Source: Gadus chalcogrammus
Lineage: Eukaryota > Chordata > Actinopteri > Gadiformes > Gadidae
DNA length: 64,000 nt
Direction: 5' to 3'
Assembly (NCBI RefSeq): GCF_026213295.1
Contig: NC_079422.1
Location: 25,124,221-25,188,220, forward strand
Position numbers and translations under genes: made by a program. The notes beneath the pieces were generated by a model. The model worked only from the letters and a program-made list of their open reading frames with translations. It was not told the origin of the DNA and made no database searches. Below, one piece after another: positions 27,693 to 38,938 of the stretch (the stretch's first letter is position 1; each line of letters opens with the position of its first letter).

Positions 27693-27795
27693 GGAATTAT
27701 GACTGGGTTATATGGCCACATCATGTGGCCATATATGGCCACATCATGTGGTTATATGGCCACATCATGTGGCCATATAACCCCGTTATAATTCC
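27693..27795. repeat. Quasi-palindromic foldback, absent from the paralogous copy
   Basis: Left arm GAATTATGACTGGGTTATAT and right arm ATATAACCCCGTTATAATTC are near-perfect inverted complements. Between and within them lie three copies of GGCCACATCATGTGG, itself palindromic in part. The paralogous site at 12830-12880 has only the left arm. Confidence 0.85.
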
Positions 27796-27992
27796 TAATA
27801 TTTCTACCAAAATAAATGAAAAATCACACTGGTTTATAAAAAGAAACGACATCACATTGATCCATCATTCTCTAGGCAAAAAAAACAACACAAAATGATG
27901 TTTGTGTGTGTGCGTGCGCTTAGTTGCGTTTGGAGTGTAGTTGTGCGTGCGTGTGGGCGTGTGTGAATGAAACTTAGAGACAGAACGATTTA

Positions 27993-28262
27993 GGTGACCG
28001 GAAGGTTGCTAGTTCGATCCCCGGCTCCTCCTAGCTGAGTGTCGAGGTGTCCCTGAGCGAGACGCCTCACCCTGACTGCTCCTGACCAGCTGGCCATCAC
28101 CCTGAGGGGTCAACTCCGCCGTTCGTGTGTGAATGTGTGTTCGATTGGATTGGTGAATGTGTGTGTGAATGGATGGGTGAATGGGTGTATGAATGCATGG
28201 TTGAATGGGTGGCATTATTGTCAAGCGCTTTGAGTGGCCACTGGTTAGAACAGAGTGCCAAG
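27993..28262 (+). mobile_element. tRNA-SINE, 5'-truncated within its head
   Basis: Starts at GGTGACCGGAAGGTTGCTAG, so it lacks the A-box part of the head, and runs to the usual tail. It joins the truncated beta copy 2 on the left to LTR-like block copy B on the right. Confidence 0.65.
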
Positions 28263-30150
28263 CACTAATTTCGTGTTGTTTAGAAAAGGTACTCGAATCA
28301 GGCTCGCTTTTGACTCACTTTATTTGTTAAAGTTTCGGTATGGTAACTATGAATCAATAGGAGGGGAATTGCATAAAACGCGAACGGAGATCCAACCAGC
28401 CGACCATTACATGGGCTACCGTGTGTTTCTGTCCTCTCTGGGGCGCGCGCCTGCTCCTATACACAGAGTAGGCGTGGCCTATATGACGTAGTACATGCTC
28501 TGGTGGCTATTATCTGAGAGCCTGCCTCCGGCTTCCTCATATGTGTGATGATGCTGCCTTCTTGTGGTTCTTCGTCAGTGGTTTTAGAATTCTGCAGACT
28601 TCCAATTAGAGTTAAGTTAACTAATCCATACCCCGGCTAAAATCAGACACTACCAGCTTTAGGATTATGACTGTATATGCCATAGACAAATAAAGTGGCA
28701 TTGTTAACTATTACAAATGCATATTTTACTGTTTAAATTAATATTGCTTTCACAGGGCTCATCTCTTAAACAAATGTGGTAAGTCATGGTGATTTAAGAT
28801 CAGGTTAATGAACAAGGCGATGAATGTATTTTAATCAAAGACCTCACTTCATATAACTGTAATGCATAATATGTAAACTTCATATAACTAATGTTTAATA
28901 AGTTAACTCTTTGTATCTAATGCTTGCATGTATGAATGTATCCATGTGGGAAGTAAAGATAAATAGTAATGGGGAAGGGGGAAGTCCCATAGATTTTAGA
29001 TGCTCTGTGATTGGTCTTGGAAATCACAGGGCAGTAGTTACCTCAGAGATCCCGGGCCGAGGCCAGTTCTTTAGCAAACCAACTCAGGTGATGTGGTTAC
29101 TATCTGTTGAAACAATAAAGCCTTGATCATTCAACCCTAGTCCCTTTCGGCCTCTCATAATTTGTTAAAGTATTAGACCATGGGTTTTATCCACGACAAT
29201 CTTTAAATACTCGTGTGAGGGACTGGCGTGGTCGCCCCACGTATCTGGGATACGGTCAACCAGATTCTGAGAGTGGGCAAAAATGACAATTGTCTCAGGA
29301 CAAAGAAAAGTGAAGTTTTATTTTCTCTAAAACATTCACAAAAAAGTAAAGCAACGTTCCAAAAGAAAAGAAAATGACTGCATCAGTCAGCAAGCGTAAC
29401 CTAAGATAGCATACCATAACATATCCTAACCAAAACATACGTCACTCGTACTGGCCTCCTTCAGCCCCCAAACACCAAATGAGGCAGCCGTTAAATAGGG
29501 AAATGAATTGGACCAATCAAGGCCGTATGGGCCAGACCACTAGTTGGGGGAACTTTCTGCAGATAAAGCTACCAATCCTACATAACTGAACCGAAAGTAC
29601 ATTGTGGGAATACAAAATAAAAATGACACTAAATAAACAATCACCAAATACATATATACCAACAGATTGTGCACAAACTATAGATATTAACAAAACAGCT
29701 GTTTTTATCAACACCCCCTTGGCTATTCCCTGATGCCATGATCCTGAGCGTCCCTTACCACACTGTCCCCTACCGTGGCGGAAGTCCAATTTTACACCAT
29801 CCCAATTATAATATATATATATATATATACAATTTATTATTAATAATAATAATAATAATAATAATTTCTCTAATGCGAAACTGTGAGAAGGGGGAGGATT
29901 TCACCTTCTCACAACTCGTAACACACACGCCTGTAAAAAACAACAAACAGGGCACATCGCACATGGGCAGGGGGAAAGAACGCTGGCATCCCTACGACAG
30001 TATAATTAGCCAGTTAGCACCTAGGCCTACTTAAATGTATTCAATTCGATTTTTTTTTACATTCTGACACAATGCCTAACCAAAGCCTACTCCGGGGTCT
30101 AGGCTTTGGTGCTGGTAGGCGAAACGGAGAAGGAAGACGCCAGTCCAGGG
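28256..30150 (+). repeat. Duplicated LTR-like block, copy B (split by a solo LTR)
   Basis: Matches 16719-17955 up to 29213, then again from 29914, with the same AATAAA (about 29113) and hairpin. The intervening 29214-29913 is a later insertion. The left limit abuts the SINE tail. Confidence 0.75.
29214..29913 (-). mobile_element. Solo LTR, 700 bp, with 5-bp target duplication
   Basis: On the minus strand it begins TGTGAGAAGG and ends CCCTCACA, so it has TG...CA ends. It is flanked by ACTCG on both sides (29209-29213, 29914-29918). The empty site is seen in copy A near 17668. Read on minus it has LTR order: TTGATTGGTCC (CCAAT box, about 29519), a TATA-like CTATTTAA (about 29495), then AATAAA (about 29320), then the end. 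No internal retroviral or retrotransposon sequence remains, so the rest was probably lost by LTR-LTR recombination. Confidence 0.8.
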
Positions 30151-30560
30151 CCCCGTTTCCCGAAAGCATCTTTAGCCTAAGTGGATCGCAGAGTGGGTCG
30201 TACGAGTATCGTACAGTTTTCACACCGTTTCCCGAAAGCATCTTTGGTAACGAACGTCTTGAAAACGCTCGTAGCTAACGAGTGCTCCAGGGTACTCGTA
30301 GGACGCTAAGAGTCTCGTTAGCCTACTATAGCCTCAGTGGCGTAACCAGCGGACATTCCCAGTATTGGATGCGTTTTATTATAACACATTGGTAATGGTG
30401 TATCACGTGCGTCTGAGCCTAATGTGGGCCATTATGTTCTTAGTTTGAGAGAGACAGGGCACTTAAAATGTTTGAGAGAAAGTGGGGGGGAATTGTGCAG
30501 ACTGACATAGGCTACTCATAAAACGTAGCCTAAAATAATGTAAAAAAAATAAAATAAATA
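30150..30560. repeat. Unassigned interspersed repeat
   Basis: Contains GTTTCCCGAAAGCATCTTT twice (about 30164 and 30227) in TAACGA/CGTTAGC-rich sequence of the type seen in DNA-transposon ends. Limits are not visible. No coding sequence. The rest to the Rex3 tail is plain. Confidence 0.35.
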
Positions 30561-30577
30561 AATAATCTCATCTCATC

Positions 30578-33500
30578 TCATTTTCGTCCGCTTATCCGGG
30601 GTCGGGTCGCGGGGGGGAGCAGCTCAAGCAGGGGGCCCCAGACTTCCCTTTCCCGGGCCACATTGACCAACTCTGACGGGGGGATCCCGAGGCGTTCCCA
30701 GGCCAGTGTTGAGATATAATCTCTCCACCTAGTCCTGGGTCTTCCCCGAGGTCTCCTCCCCACTGGACGTGCCTGAAACACCTCCCAAGGAAGGCGCCCA
30801 GTGGGCATCCTTACCAGATGCCCGAACCACCTCAGCTGACTCCTTTCTAAGTAAAGGAGCAGCGGCTCTAATCCGAGTTCCTCACGGATGGCTGAGCTTC
30901 TCACCCTATCCCTAAGGGAGACGCCAGCCACCCTTCTGAGAAAACTCATCTCGGCCGCTTGTACCCGAGATCTCGTCCTTTCGGTCATCACCCAGCCCTC
31001 ATGACCATAGGTGAGGATAGGAACGAAGATCGACCGGTAGATCGAGAGCTTTGCCTTGCGGCTCAGCTCTCTTTTCGTTACAACGGTGCGGTAAAGCGAA
31101 CGCAATACCGCCCCCGCTGCTCCGATTCTCCGGCCAATCTCACGCTCCATAGTACCCTCACTCGCGAACAAGACCCCGAGGTACTTGAACTCCTTCACTT
31201 GGGCTAAGGACTCATTTCCAACCCGGAGTAAGCAATCCATCGGTTTCCTGCTAAGAGTCATGGCCTCAGATTTAGCGGTGCTGCTCCTCATCCCAGCCGC
31301 TTCACACTCGGCCGCCAGCCGATCCAGTGAGTGCTGAAGGTCACAGGCCGATGATCCAATGAGGACCACATCATCTGCAAAAAGCAGTGACGAGATCCTC
31401 AGACCACCGAACTGCAACCCCTCCCCACCACGACTACGCCTCGATATCCTGTCCATGTATATCACAAACAGGATTGGTGACAAGGCGCCCACTGAGAACG
31501 AAACTGACTGGCTGCCGAGGACGCGAACACAGCTCTCGCTTTGGGAGTACAGGGATTGGATGGCCCTGAGGATAGACCCCCTTACCCCATACTGCCGCAG
31601 CACCTCCCACAGTTTCTCCCGGGGGACCCGGTCATACGCCTTCTCCAGATCCACAAAACACATATAGACCGGATGGGCATACTCCCAGGCCCCCTCCAGG
31701 ATCCTTGCGAGAGTGAAGAGCTGGTCCGTAGTTCCACGTCCGGGGCGAAAACCGCATTGTTCCTCTTCAATCTGAGGTTCGACGATCGGCCGAACCCTCC
31801 TTTCCAGCACCTTGGAGTAGACTTTACCAGGGAGGCTGAGAAGTGTGATACCCCGGTAATTGGCACACACTCTCTGGTCCCCCTTTTTGAACAGGGGAAC
31901 CACCACCCCGGTTTGCCACTCCTTTGGCACTGTACCCGACTCCCACGCGATGTTGAATAGGCGTGTCAACCATGACAGCCCCTCAACACCCAGAGCCTTT
32001 AGCATTTCAGGCTGGATCTCATCAATCCCTGGGGCTTTGCCACTGCGGAGATGTTTGACTACCTCAGTGACCTCCACCAGGGAAATTGACGACGAAACAC
32101 CATCAACCTCGAGCTCTGCCTCCAACATAGAGGGCGTGTTATTCGGATTCAGGAGTTCCTCAAAGTGTTCCTTCCAACGTCCGACGACCTCCTCAGTTGA
32201 GGTCAACAGAGTCCCATCCTTACTGTACACAGCTTGGATGGTTCCCTGTTTCCCCCTCCTGAGGTGCCGGATAGTCTTCCAGAAACACTTTGGTGCCGAC
32301 CGAAAGTCCTTCTCCATGGCCTCTCCGAACTTCTCCCACACCCGCTGCTTAGCCTCCGACACGGCAGCAGCTGCAGCCCTTCGGGCCTGTCGGTACCCTG
32401 CAACCGAGTCAGGAGTCCTCCAGGATATCATATCCCGGAAGGCCTCCTTCTTCAATCGGACGGCTTCCCTGACCACCGGTGTCCACCACGGTGTCCGAGG
32501 GTTACCGTCCCTTGAGGAGCCTAAGACCCTGAGGCCACAGCTAGCCACCGCAGCTTCAGCAATGGAGGCTTTGAACACCGCCCACTCCGGCTCAATGCCC
32601 CCAACCTCTACAGGAATGCCAGAAAAACTCCGCCGGGGGTGTGAGTTGAAGATACCTAGGACGGGGGCCTCCTCCAGACGTTCCCAGTTCACCCGCACTA
32701 CTCGTTTGGGCTTACCAGGTCTATCCGGAAATTTACCCCATTCCCTGATCCAACTCACAACCAGATGGTGGTCGGTTGACAGTTCCGCCCCTCTCTTTAC
32801 CCGAGTGTCCAAAACATGCGGCCTCAGATCAGATGACACGATCACAAAATCGATCATTGATCTTCGGTCTAGGGTACTCTGGTACCAGGTACACTTATGA
32901 GCACCCTTATGTTCGAACATGGTGTTTGCTATGGATAATCCATGACTAGCACAGAAGTTCAATAACAAACTACCGCTCGGGTTTAGATCAGGGAGGCCGT
33001 TCCTCCCCACCACGCCTCTCCAGGTGTCTCCATCGTTGCCCACGTGGGCGTTGAAGTCACCCAGTAGAACTACGGAGTCCCCTACTGGAGCCCCATACAG
33101 GACTCCATTCAGGGTCTCCAAGAAGGCCGAGTACTCTGAGCTGCTGTTTGGTGCATACGCACAAACAACAGTCAGAGTTTTCCCCCCTACAACCCTTAGG
33201 TGCAGGGAGGCGACCCTCTCGTCTACCGGGGTAAACTCCAACACCGCGGCGCTCAGCCGGGGATTTATGAGTATCCCCACACCCGCCCGGCGCCTCACGC
33301 CCTCGGCAACTCCGGAGAAGAATAGAGTCCAACCCTTATCCAGGAGTACGGTACCAGAGCTGAGACTGTGCGTGGAGGTAAGCCCCACCAGATCTAACTG
33401 ATAGCGCTCCACCTCCCTCACAAGCTCCGGTTCCTTTCCCCACAGCGAGGTGACGTTCCACGTCCCCAGAGCCAGCTTCTGCCGCCCGGGTCCGGTCCGT

Positions 33501-33754
33501 CGAGACCCCTGACCTTCGCTGCCAGCCATGTGGCTGCGCACCCGACCCCAACGGGTCTTCCCACAGGTGGTGGGCCCATGGGATGAAGAGAGGGGGGGTG
33601 CAACGTAGTTTGTTCGTGCTGTGCCCGACCGGGCTCCGTGGCAAACCCGGCCACCAGGCGCTCGCCATCGAGCCCTCCGTCTGGTCCTGGCTCCAGACGG
33701 GGGCCCCGGGCTTCCTCCGGGCCGTGTCACATCTCCTCTTCTTACGTTATTCAT
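30578..33754 (-). CDS. Rex3 endonuclease/reverse transcriptase polyprotein
   Basis: About 1058 codons from Met at 33754 (MNNVRRGD). The open frame continues upstream only because it reads into the MITE. Domains in order: basic N-terminus; apurinic-like endonuclease ([10 protein letters not shown], then [11 protein letters not shown], then [10 protein letters not shown]); reverse transcriptase ([14 protein letters not shown], then [12 protein letters not shown], then the catalytic FADDVVL); C-terminal thumb and tail region ([20 protein letters not shown]). It would nick target DNA and prime cDNA synthesis. It has no stop or frameshift. One defect: the conserved LRQGCxLSP block before SPILF is shortened to VGALSP, an in-frame loss of several residues, so activity is doubtful. 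Confidence 0.85.
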   Translation of the reverse strand: MNNVRRGDVTRPGGSPGPPSGARTRRRARWRAPGGRVCHGARSGTARTNYVAPPLSSSHGPTTCGKTRWGRVRSHMAGSEGQGSRRTGPGRQKLALGTWNVTSLWGKEPELVREVERYQLDLVGLTSTHSLSSGTVLLDKGWTLFFSGVAEGVRRRAGVGILINPRLSAAVLEFTPVDERVASLHLRVVGGKTLTVVCAYAPNSSSEYSAFLETLNGVLYGAPVGDSVVLLGDFNAHVGNDGDTWRGVVGRNGLPDLNPSGSLLLNFCASHGLSIANTMFEHKGAHKCTWYQSTLDRRSMIDFVIVSSDLRPHVLDTRVKRGAELSTDHHLVVSWIREWGKFPDRPGKPKRVVRVNWERLEEAPVLGIFNSHPRRSFSGIPVEVGGIEPEWAVFKASIAEAAVASCGLRVLGSSRDGNPRTPWWTPVVREAVRLKKEAFRDMISWRTPDSVAGYRQARRAAAAAVSEAKQRVWEKFGEAMEKDFRSAPKCFWKTIRHLRRGKQGTIQAVYSKDGTLLTSTEEVVGRWKEHFEELLNPNNTPSMLEAELEVDGVSSSISLVEVTEVVKHLRSGKAPGIDEIQPEMLKALGVEGLSWLTRLFNIAWESGTVPKEWQTGVVVPLFKKGDQRVCANYRGITLLSLPGKVYSKVLERRVRPIVEPQIEEEQCGFRPGRGTTDQLFTLARILEGAWEYAHPVYMCFVDLEKAYDRVPREKLWEVLRQYGVRGSILRAIQSLYSQSESCVRVLGSQSVSFSVGALSPILFVIYMDRISRRSRGGEGLQFGGLRISSLLFADDVVLIGSSACDLQHSLDRLAAECEAAGMRSSTAKSEAMTLSRKPMDCLLRVGNESLAQVKEFKYLGVLFASEGTMEREIGRRIGAAGAVLRSLYRTVVTKRELSRKAKLSIYRSIFVPILTYGHEGWVMTERTRSRVQAAEMSFLRRVAGVSLRDRVRSSAIREELGLEPLLLYLERSQLRWFGHLVRMPTGRLPWEVFQARPVGRRPRGRPRTRWRDYISTLAWERLGIPPSELVNVAREREVWGPLLELLPPATRPRISGRK

Positions 33755-33768
33755 TGAGGATTTTTGAA

Positions 33769-34393
33769 TAGAGCTGGGTTTCGGTTCAAATTTCAAGAAT
33801 CGATTCGATTCCGATTTTCTCAGATTCCATCCGATTCCATCCGATTTTGATCTGATTTCCGATTCGATCCGATTTCGATTCAATCCGGGGGTTAATGTTA
33901 TTAAAAATGAAAAATGTATTTGAACCGTTTCCTTCACTTCATGACTGTGTAGAGAAGCAACATATTAAAACTACTATTATATCAATATTAAACAGAAAAA
34001 TCTTACAAGTATTGGTAGTTACTGATGGCTGGAAGACTGATGAAAAGGTTAAGGGTCAATCTACCTTGAAGAAAGATAATTCAGGACAATAAATGGAGGA
34101 CATCATAGAGGTGACTATATCTGCAACAGTGGATTCCTACTGGGACACTAACCAGTGCATTATTATTATGCTTGAAAATAATTAAGAATTCACCCAAAAG
34201 CGGTTGCTACCAAAAGCATTTTTATTTTAAAACTGCTCACACTTAATAAACTGAGAAGTACTGAAACTGAAAAAATAAAAGATAAATAAATGTAATTAAA
34301 AAAAATCGATCTTTGGACGTATGAATCGATGATCGGTCATTAATATGCGAATCGATTAAAAATCGGAAAATCGATTTTTTCAACACAGCTCTA
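33769..34393. mobile_element. hAT-type MITE inserted in Rex3
   Basis: A 625-bp insertion starting TAGAGCTGGGTTTCGG and ending CAACACAGCTCTA, so the termini are inverted. Direct 8-bp flanks TTTTTGAA are seen at 33761-33768 and 34394-34401. The interior is rich in AATCGATT-type motifs and has no transposase. Removing it joins the Rex3 5' sequence on both sides. Confidence 0.9.
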
Positions 34394-34689
34394 TTTTTGA
34401 ACCATTCTTAGTCTGGCCCCTCACCTGAGACCACTCTGCCATGAGAGACTCTACCAGGAGCACAAGGCTCCAGACAACACAGCCCTCAGGTTCACAGGGA
34501 CACGCAAACCTCTCCACCACGATAAGGTGACGGTTCCAGGAGAGGTAAAGATGAAGTATTTTATTAATGAAACAAGTTTTCAAACATCATCTGAAGTACT
34601 TGAAGTCCTCAAGGAATAAAACACAGATGCGGGGGAAAAGAGATGCCTTTAAAGAAACAAAGTGGAGCGACCCAGGGACAAGTCTGGTT

Positions 34690-35125
34690 TGGGTTTAAGA
34701 TTAAGGATGGTTAACTTTTACTATTGGTGTTTGGTTAAGTTTAGGCATTATTGATTGTATTAAAGATTGTTTAGGTATTAGGAAAGAGTTTAGGCATTAG
34801 AGATGTTTAGTTAGAGGGTCAAGTTTGGGTATTAGGTTAGGTTGAGGTAAGCGAGTTTAGGCCTTTGAGATGTTTAGTAAGATGGTTCAGTTTAGGTACT
34901 ATGTTATGGTAAGAGTTTAGGCGTTTGAGCTCTTCAGTTAGATGGTTAAGTTTGGGTATTAGGTTAGGTTGAGGTAAGCGAGTTTAGGCCTTTGAGATGT
35001 TTAGTTAAATGGTTCAGTTTAGGGTAAGAGAGTTTAGGCATTTGAGATCTATATTTAGATGGTTAAGTTTGGGTATTAGTTTGGCTTTTTGTTTTGTTAG
35101 ACAAGTTACTTTAGGCATTTTATGT
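34690..35125. repeat. Degenerate minisatellite of about 65-70 bp
   Basis: Five or so imperfect copies of a unit containing GAGTTTAGGCCTTTGAGATG and GTTTGGGTATTAGGTTAG. It is G+T-rich on plus and superficially telomere-like. No coding sequence. Confidence 0.75.
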
Positions 35126-35900
35126 GATTCAATTTAGGGCATTTGAAAGAAAGATCAGAAAGATTGTTAAGCTCAGGTTAGCTCCAGCTTTGTCCCTTTA
35201 GTCGCTCCCTTAGAAAGAGGGTTCAGAGATTACTGGGTCAGAAATACAATAGTTGGGGTCACAGAAATAAAAGGCATAAATCATTCAGGTAAACATGCTT
35301 TTCCTACAACATGGTGTGAATTACAGTACTTTGTTTTAAAGTTAAAATGGTAAAGTGGTAACATGTGTTGGAGGCAGGAGGAGTTGTAGGAGTTGTGGAG
35401 CTCCAAGTGGTTATGTCTGGGGTAGATTGGATTGTAGGTGTAGCCAGGGATCCTCAGGGTGGATGGGGAGTAGGCCACTGTTGTAGATCAACTGTTCGGT
35501 CATCGTACTCTGAAATATATTTAAGGCAAAGAGGAAAGTCAGTCTCACAGTGTGCTGGCCGATTTAGAAGACATTTATCACCAAACGTGAAGGCCAATCA
35601 AAGACACAAATGCAGTAACAGCACCATCTGGCGTCAAACATAGGTCATTACATTCAGTAATTTAGGTTGGATTTGAGATCGATTTACAGGAGAGAAAAGG
35701 CTTCAAGTCATTACGGCAACAACATCAAAAACGTCAGTGCTGGATTACCATCTTTCATCAATAAATGTATATGTATAATTGAGACAAGTCAGTTGAGCTA
35801 TTCCCAGGGAGTCTTCAACCTTTTTATGAAAATTGGGAGGGATTATGTTATTGCCGTTTGGTCAATTTAAGAATGAAGTAACCATTTATCAAAGTTCTCA
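35126..35900. other. No supported gene
   Basis: Intergenic sequence with short chance frames only. Confidence 0.5.
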
Positions 35901-35901
35901 C

Positions 35902-36942
35902 CTGGGTCTCTCCGCCATGGCAACTGCACAGCCATCTGTTATTCCATCGTGACCTGAAAAAAACAGTACTTTGTTGATCCCAAGTGGAAATTAGTAATAG
36001 CAAGAAGGGCAAAAAATATACACCAAGGGTAGGTATAAAAACTATACAAGCAAGCATTGTGTGACTGGGAAGGGCAATTATTCATTTGTACGAATCTTAA
36101 GCATTAGCCAATATCAGTTTGACAAAGCGAAAAAAAAAAAATCACACACTATGAGAGCATTATTTTGAGATGGTATCGATGGATTAATTTTATACAATGG
36201 CCCCAACCAAGTGTAAATGTATCTAACAGTGGCATTGTCAAGATGCACTGAAAGCTTCCCGAAATGTTAGTGTTGGGTTTGACAGGTTACATCATTATGA
36301 CGTTGGGGATACGGTACCACTTTTATTCTGGGTGACTAAAAGCCCAGCTACAATTTGCTGATAAACCCAGCTACTGTGTCCTGGATTTTTCAGATGATAA
36401 GATTTACTTTATTGAACCTTTAATCGGTCTGATGAATTCACCTTTCCTGGACGAGGAGCTGGTTGGTCTTGACACCTCCCGCTGACCGCCACCGCAGGGA
36501 CCTTCGACTGCGTCGCCTCAGTCCCTTCAGGAACACACGTGACCCATTGGCACACTGGACATTTGTTTTCTCCCCATTAATGCAGTCCAACACTTCACAC
36601 AGATGTCAATAGTGTATTTTACATGCACTTTTACAGCACAGTACATAGTGGGCTGTTTTGATGGAACTAATTACAATAGTTATTACTCCCAACCCCAAAA
36701 GCCAGCCACATGTCATACACATCCTGACTAGTCCTAGTGGCCGAGAATGCTTTCTTAACAGCCACTCAGAATGAACACATCTGTATGGATTACTTTAGAT
36801 CTGTACGATGAGTCGCTGACCGTGTCATTCTAGAAAATCCAAGCAAGCCATCAATATATGTATTCCATTGTCTTACCCTTCAGCATCTGCAGAGCTGCAC
36901 CACTCCTGGTCTTCCCTCCACCTACAGCTCCCAGCGCCAGTC
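35902..36942 (-). other. Possible minus-strand exons, unassigned
   Basis: Three short stretches on minus have splice-like edges. The first is 36877-36942, after an AATTCAG acceptor and before GTAAGA; one frame reads LALGAVGGGKTRSG, which fits the P-loop pattern GxxxxGKT. The second is about 36445-36525, ending before GTGAAT. The third is about 35902-35953, between TGTTTTTTTCAG and GTGAGA. They do not assemble into a recognisable protein, and the small sizes make chance likely. Confidence 0.2.
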
Positions 36943-37440
36943 CTGAATTTGACAAACACTGTAGAACACTGATCTTGAAATTAAATGTTCAGGGGCCAAC
37001 CCTACCCCTGAACAAAAATAATCCAAGACATTTCTTTCATGGTTCAACGTTCATAAATAATTGTCAATGCTTAAATTCCTTGCAAATAAGTAATATGAAG
37101 GACAGCATGAGGCATATCTAGCAAGATGATTATGGTACAGTGAGAACCATATGTGTCACGCCGCGTCCTGCTACGCGGTCCACTACCTTCACCTAGTGGC
37201 CACTTGGCGCCGGTGGTCCTTCTCCTTCCACACCTGTCTGCAGTAATCTCATCACCAGTCCCTACTTCAGTCGGAGATCTCCTGCCAGCCGGCGCCAGTT
37301 CGTCGTTACTTCTGCACAGTCAGTATCGGTCCAACCAGCAATCTCGAGCTTCATAGCAGTCTGTCCCCGTGGTAACACTCTCCTTCCTTTGTACGCTCCC
37401 AGCGCGCCGTCTCTCCTGATCCATCCGTCGCTGTTCCGGG

Positions 37441-37903
37441 TCCATCGGCATCGTCCCGGGAGCCGTACATTCCTGCCCCAGAACGCTACGAGGGGGACCT
37501 GGGATCCTGCCGGTCCTTCCTTCTCCAGTGTTCTTTGGTCTTCGAACTGCAGCCTCTGACCTACCCCACCGACAAGTCACGGGTCGCCTACCTCATCGGT
37601 TCCCTGCGAGGCGCGGCGCTCGCTTGGGCTACGGCCGTGTGGGAACGTGGTTCCGCGGTTTGCAGTGACTATTCCGCCTTCACCGAGGAGATGCGGAGGG
37701 TTTTCGATCACCCGGTCCGGGGAAAGGAGGCTTCTCAGCGCCTTCTGCATCTCCGCCAGGGATCCCGCAGCGTCGCCTCCTTCGCTGTTGAGTTCCGCAC
37801 CCTGGCGGCTGAGAGCGGCTGGAACGAGGAAGCCCTGCAGGGGGTTTTCTTAAACGCTCTATCTGACGACATCAAGGACCAGCTGACTTCTCGGGAGGAA
37901 TCC
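37441..37903 (+). pseudogene. gypsy gag remnant
   Basis: Capsid-type helical region typical of fish gypsy gag: [13 protein letters not shown], then [20 protein letters not shown], then [10 protein letters not shown] and [20 protein letters not shown]. The nucleocapsid zinc knuckle is missing, because the sequence passes within a few codons from gag into protease. This indicates a deletion. Confidence 0.75.
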
Positions 37904-38290
37904 GCTCTCTATCCTCCTGGACTCCGGGGCTGACGAGAGTTTCATTGATCGGGAGTTGGTCCTTCGATGGAAGATCGACACTGTCCCGCTTGATTCCCCC
38001 ATCGAGACCCAGGCGCTAGACCTGGAGGACACTCACGCGGGTGGAGCACCGTACCGTTCCGGTAGACCTACTCGTTTCCGGGAATCACCACGAGTCCATT
38101 TCCTTTCTGGTGATTACCAGCCCCTTCTCCCCGGTCGTTTTGGGTTACCCCTGGCTGAAGACGCACAACCCCCGGATCGATTGGGGAACCGGTCGCGTGA
38201 TGTCCTGGAGTACCCACTGCCTGTCCCAGTGTTTACGGTCCGCTCAGTCACCTCGAGCACCAGAGCTCGAGCCTGCCCCCACGCCTCTTA
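37904..38290 (+). pseudogene. gypsy aspartic protease remnant
   Basis: Retroviral-type protease with the active-site motif [11 protein letters not shown] at about 37911-37945, and later [17 protein letters not shown], the usual junction before reverse transcriptase. The two parts are in different frames, so it is inactive as a unit. Confidence 0.7.
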
Positions 38291-38935
38291 ACCTGTTCCC
38301 TGTTCCGGAGGAATACCACGACCTTGGGGAGGTGTTCAGCAAGTCCCACGCCTTGTCCTTGCCCCCCCACCGCCCTTATGACTGCGCCGTCGACCTCCTT
38401 TCCGGGGCTCCCCTCCCGGGGAGTCGCCTGGTCAATCTCTCTCGGCCCGAGCGTGAGTCGATGGAGAAGTACATTGGGGAATCTCTTTCCGCCCATCCTC
38501 TTCACCGGTTGGAGCGGGGTTCTTCTTTGTGGGGAAGAAGGATGGCAAACTTCGTCCCTGCATCGACTACCGGGGATTGAATAACATCACGGTGAAGAAC
38601 AAGTATCCCTTGCCCCTCATTAGTTCCGCCTTCGTCCCCCTCCACGGAGCCGTGGTCTTCACCAAGCTAGACCTTTGCAACGCTTATCATTTGGTTCGCA
38701 TCCGGGAGGGAGATGAGTTTAAGACCGCGTTCAACACTCCTTTGGGTCACTTCGAGTACCTTGTCATGCCCTTCGGTCTCTCCAACTGCCCTTCGGTCTC
38801 TCGCTGTTTTCCAGTCCCTGGTCAACGATGTCCTACGGGACATGCTGAACCGCTCTGTGTTTGTTTATATCAACGACATCTTGATTTTCTCGAAATCTGT
38901 GGAGGAGCACCGGGCAGGTCCGGCAGGTCCTACAG
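38291..38935 (+). pseudogene. gypsy reverse transcriptase remnant
   Basis: The linker ([18 protein letters not shown]) and palm segments ([49 protein letters not shown]) are spread over three frames. A 20-bp stretch around TGCCCTTCGGTCTCTC is tandemly doubled at about 38785, breaking the frame. The catalytic YxDD box reads YIND, so one metal-binding Asp is also gone. Dead. Confidence 0.8.
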
Positions 38936-38938
38936 CGA

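Larger units (their letters stand above)
30566..34545 (-). mobile_element. Rex3 (RTE-clade) LINE, nearly full length
   Basis: Runs on minus from a 5' region (about 34545, with ACCTGAGACCACTCTGCCAT and GATAAGGTGACGGTTC) to a 3' tail of GATGA-type repeats (CCGGATAAGCGGACGAAAAT, then GAGATGAGATGAG) at about 30568. The coding frame is open throughout. A stretch at about 31899-31918 matches, with one mismatch, the sense I recall for a classical Rex3 reverse-transcriptase primer site, which supports the family name. A hAT-type MITE splits the element at 33769-34393. Confidence 0.85.

Noticed and set aside
31860..32900. 346-codon plus-strand frame
   Set aside because: It is the antisense shadow of the Rex3 polyprotein.
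33895..34092. 65-codon plus-strand frame
   Set aside because: Lies inside the hAT-type MITE and shows no family features.
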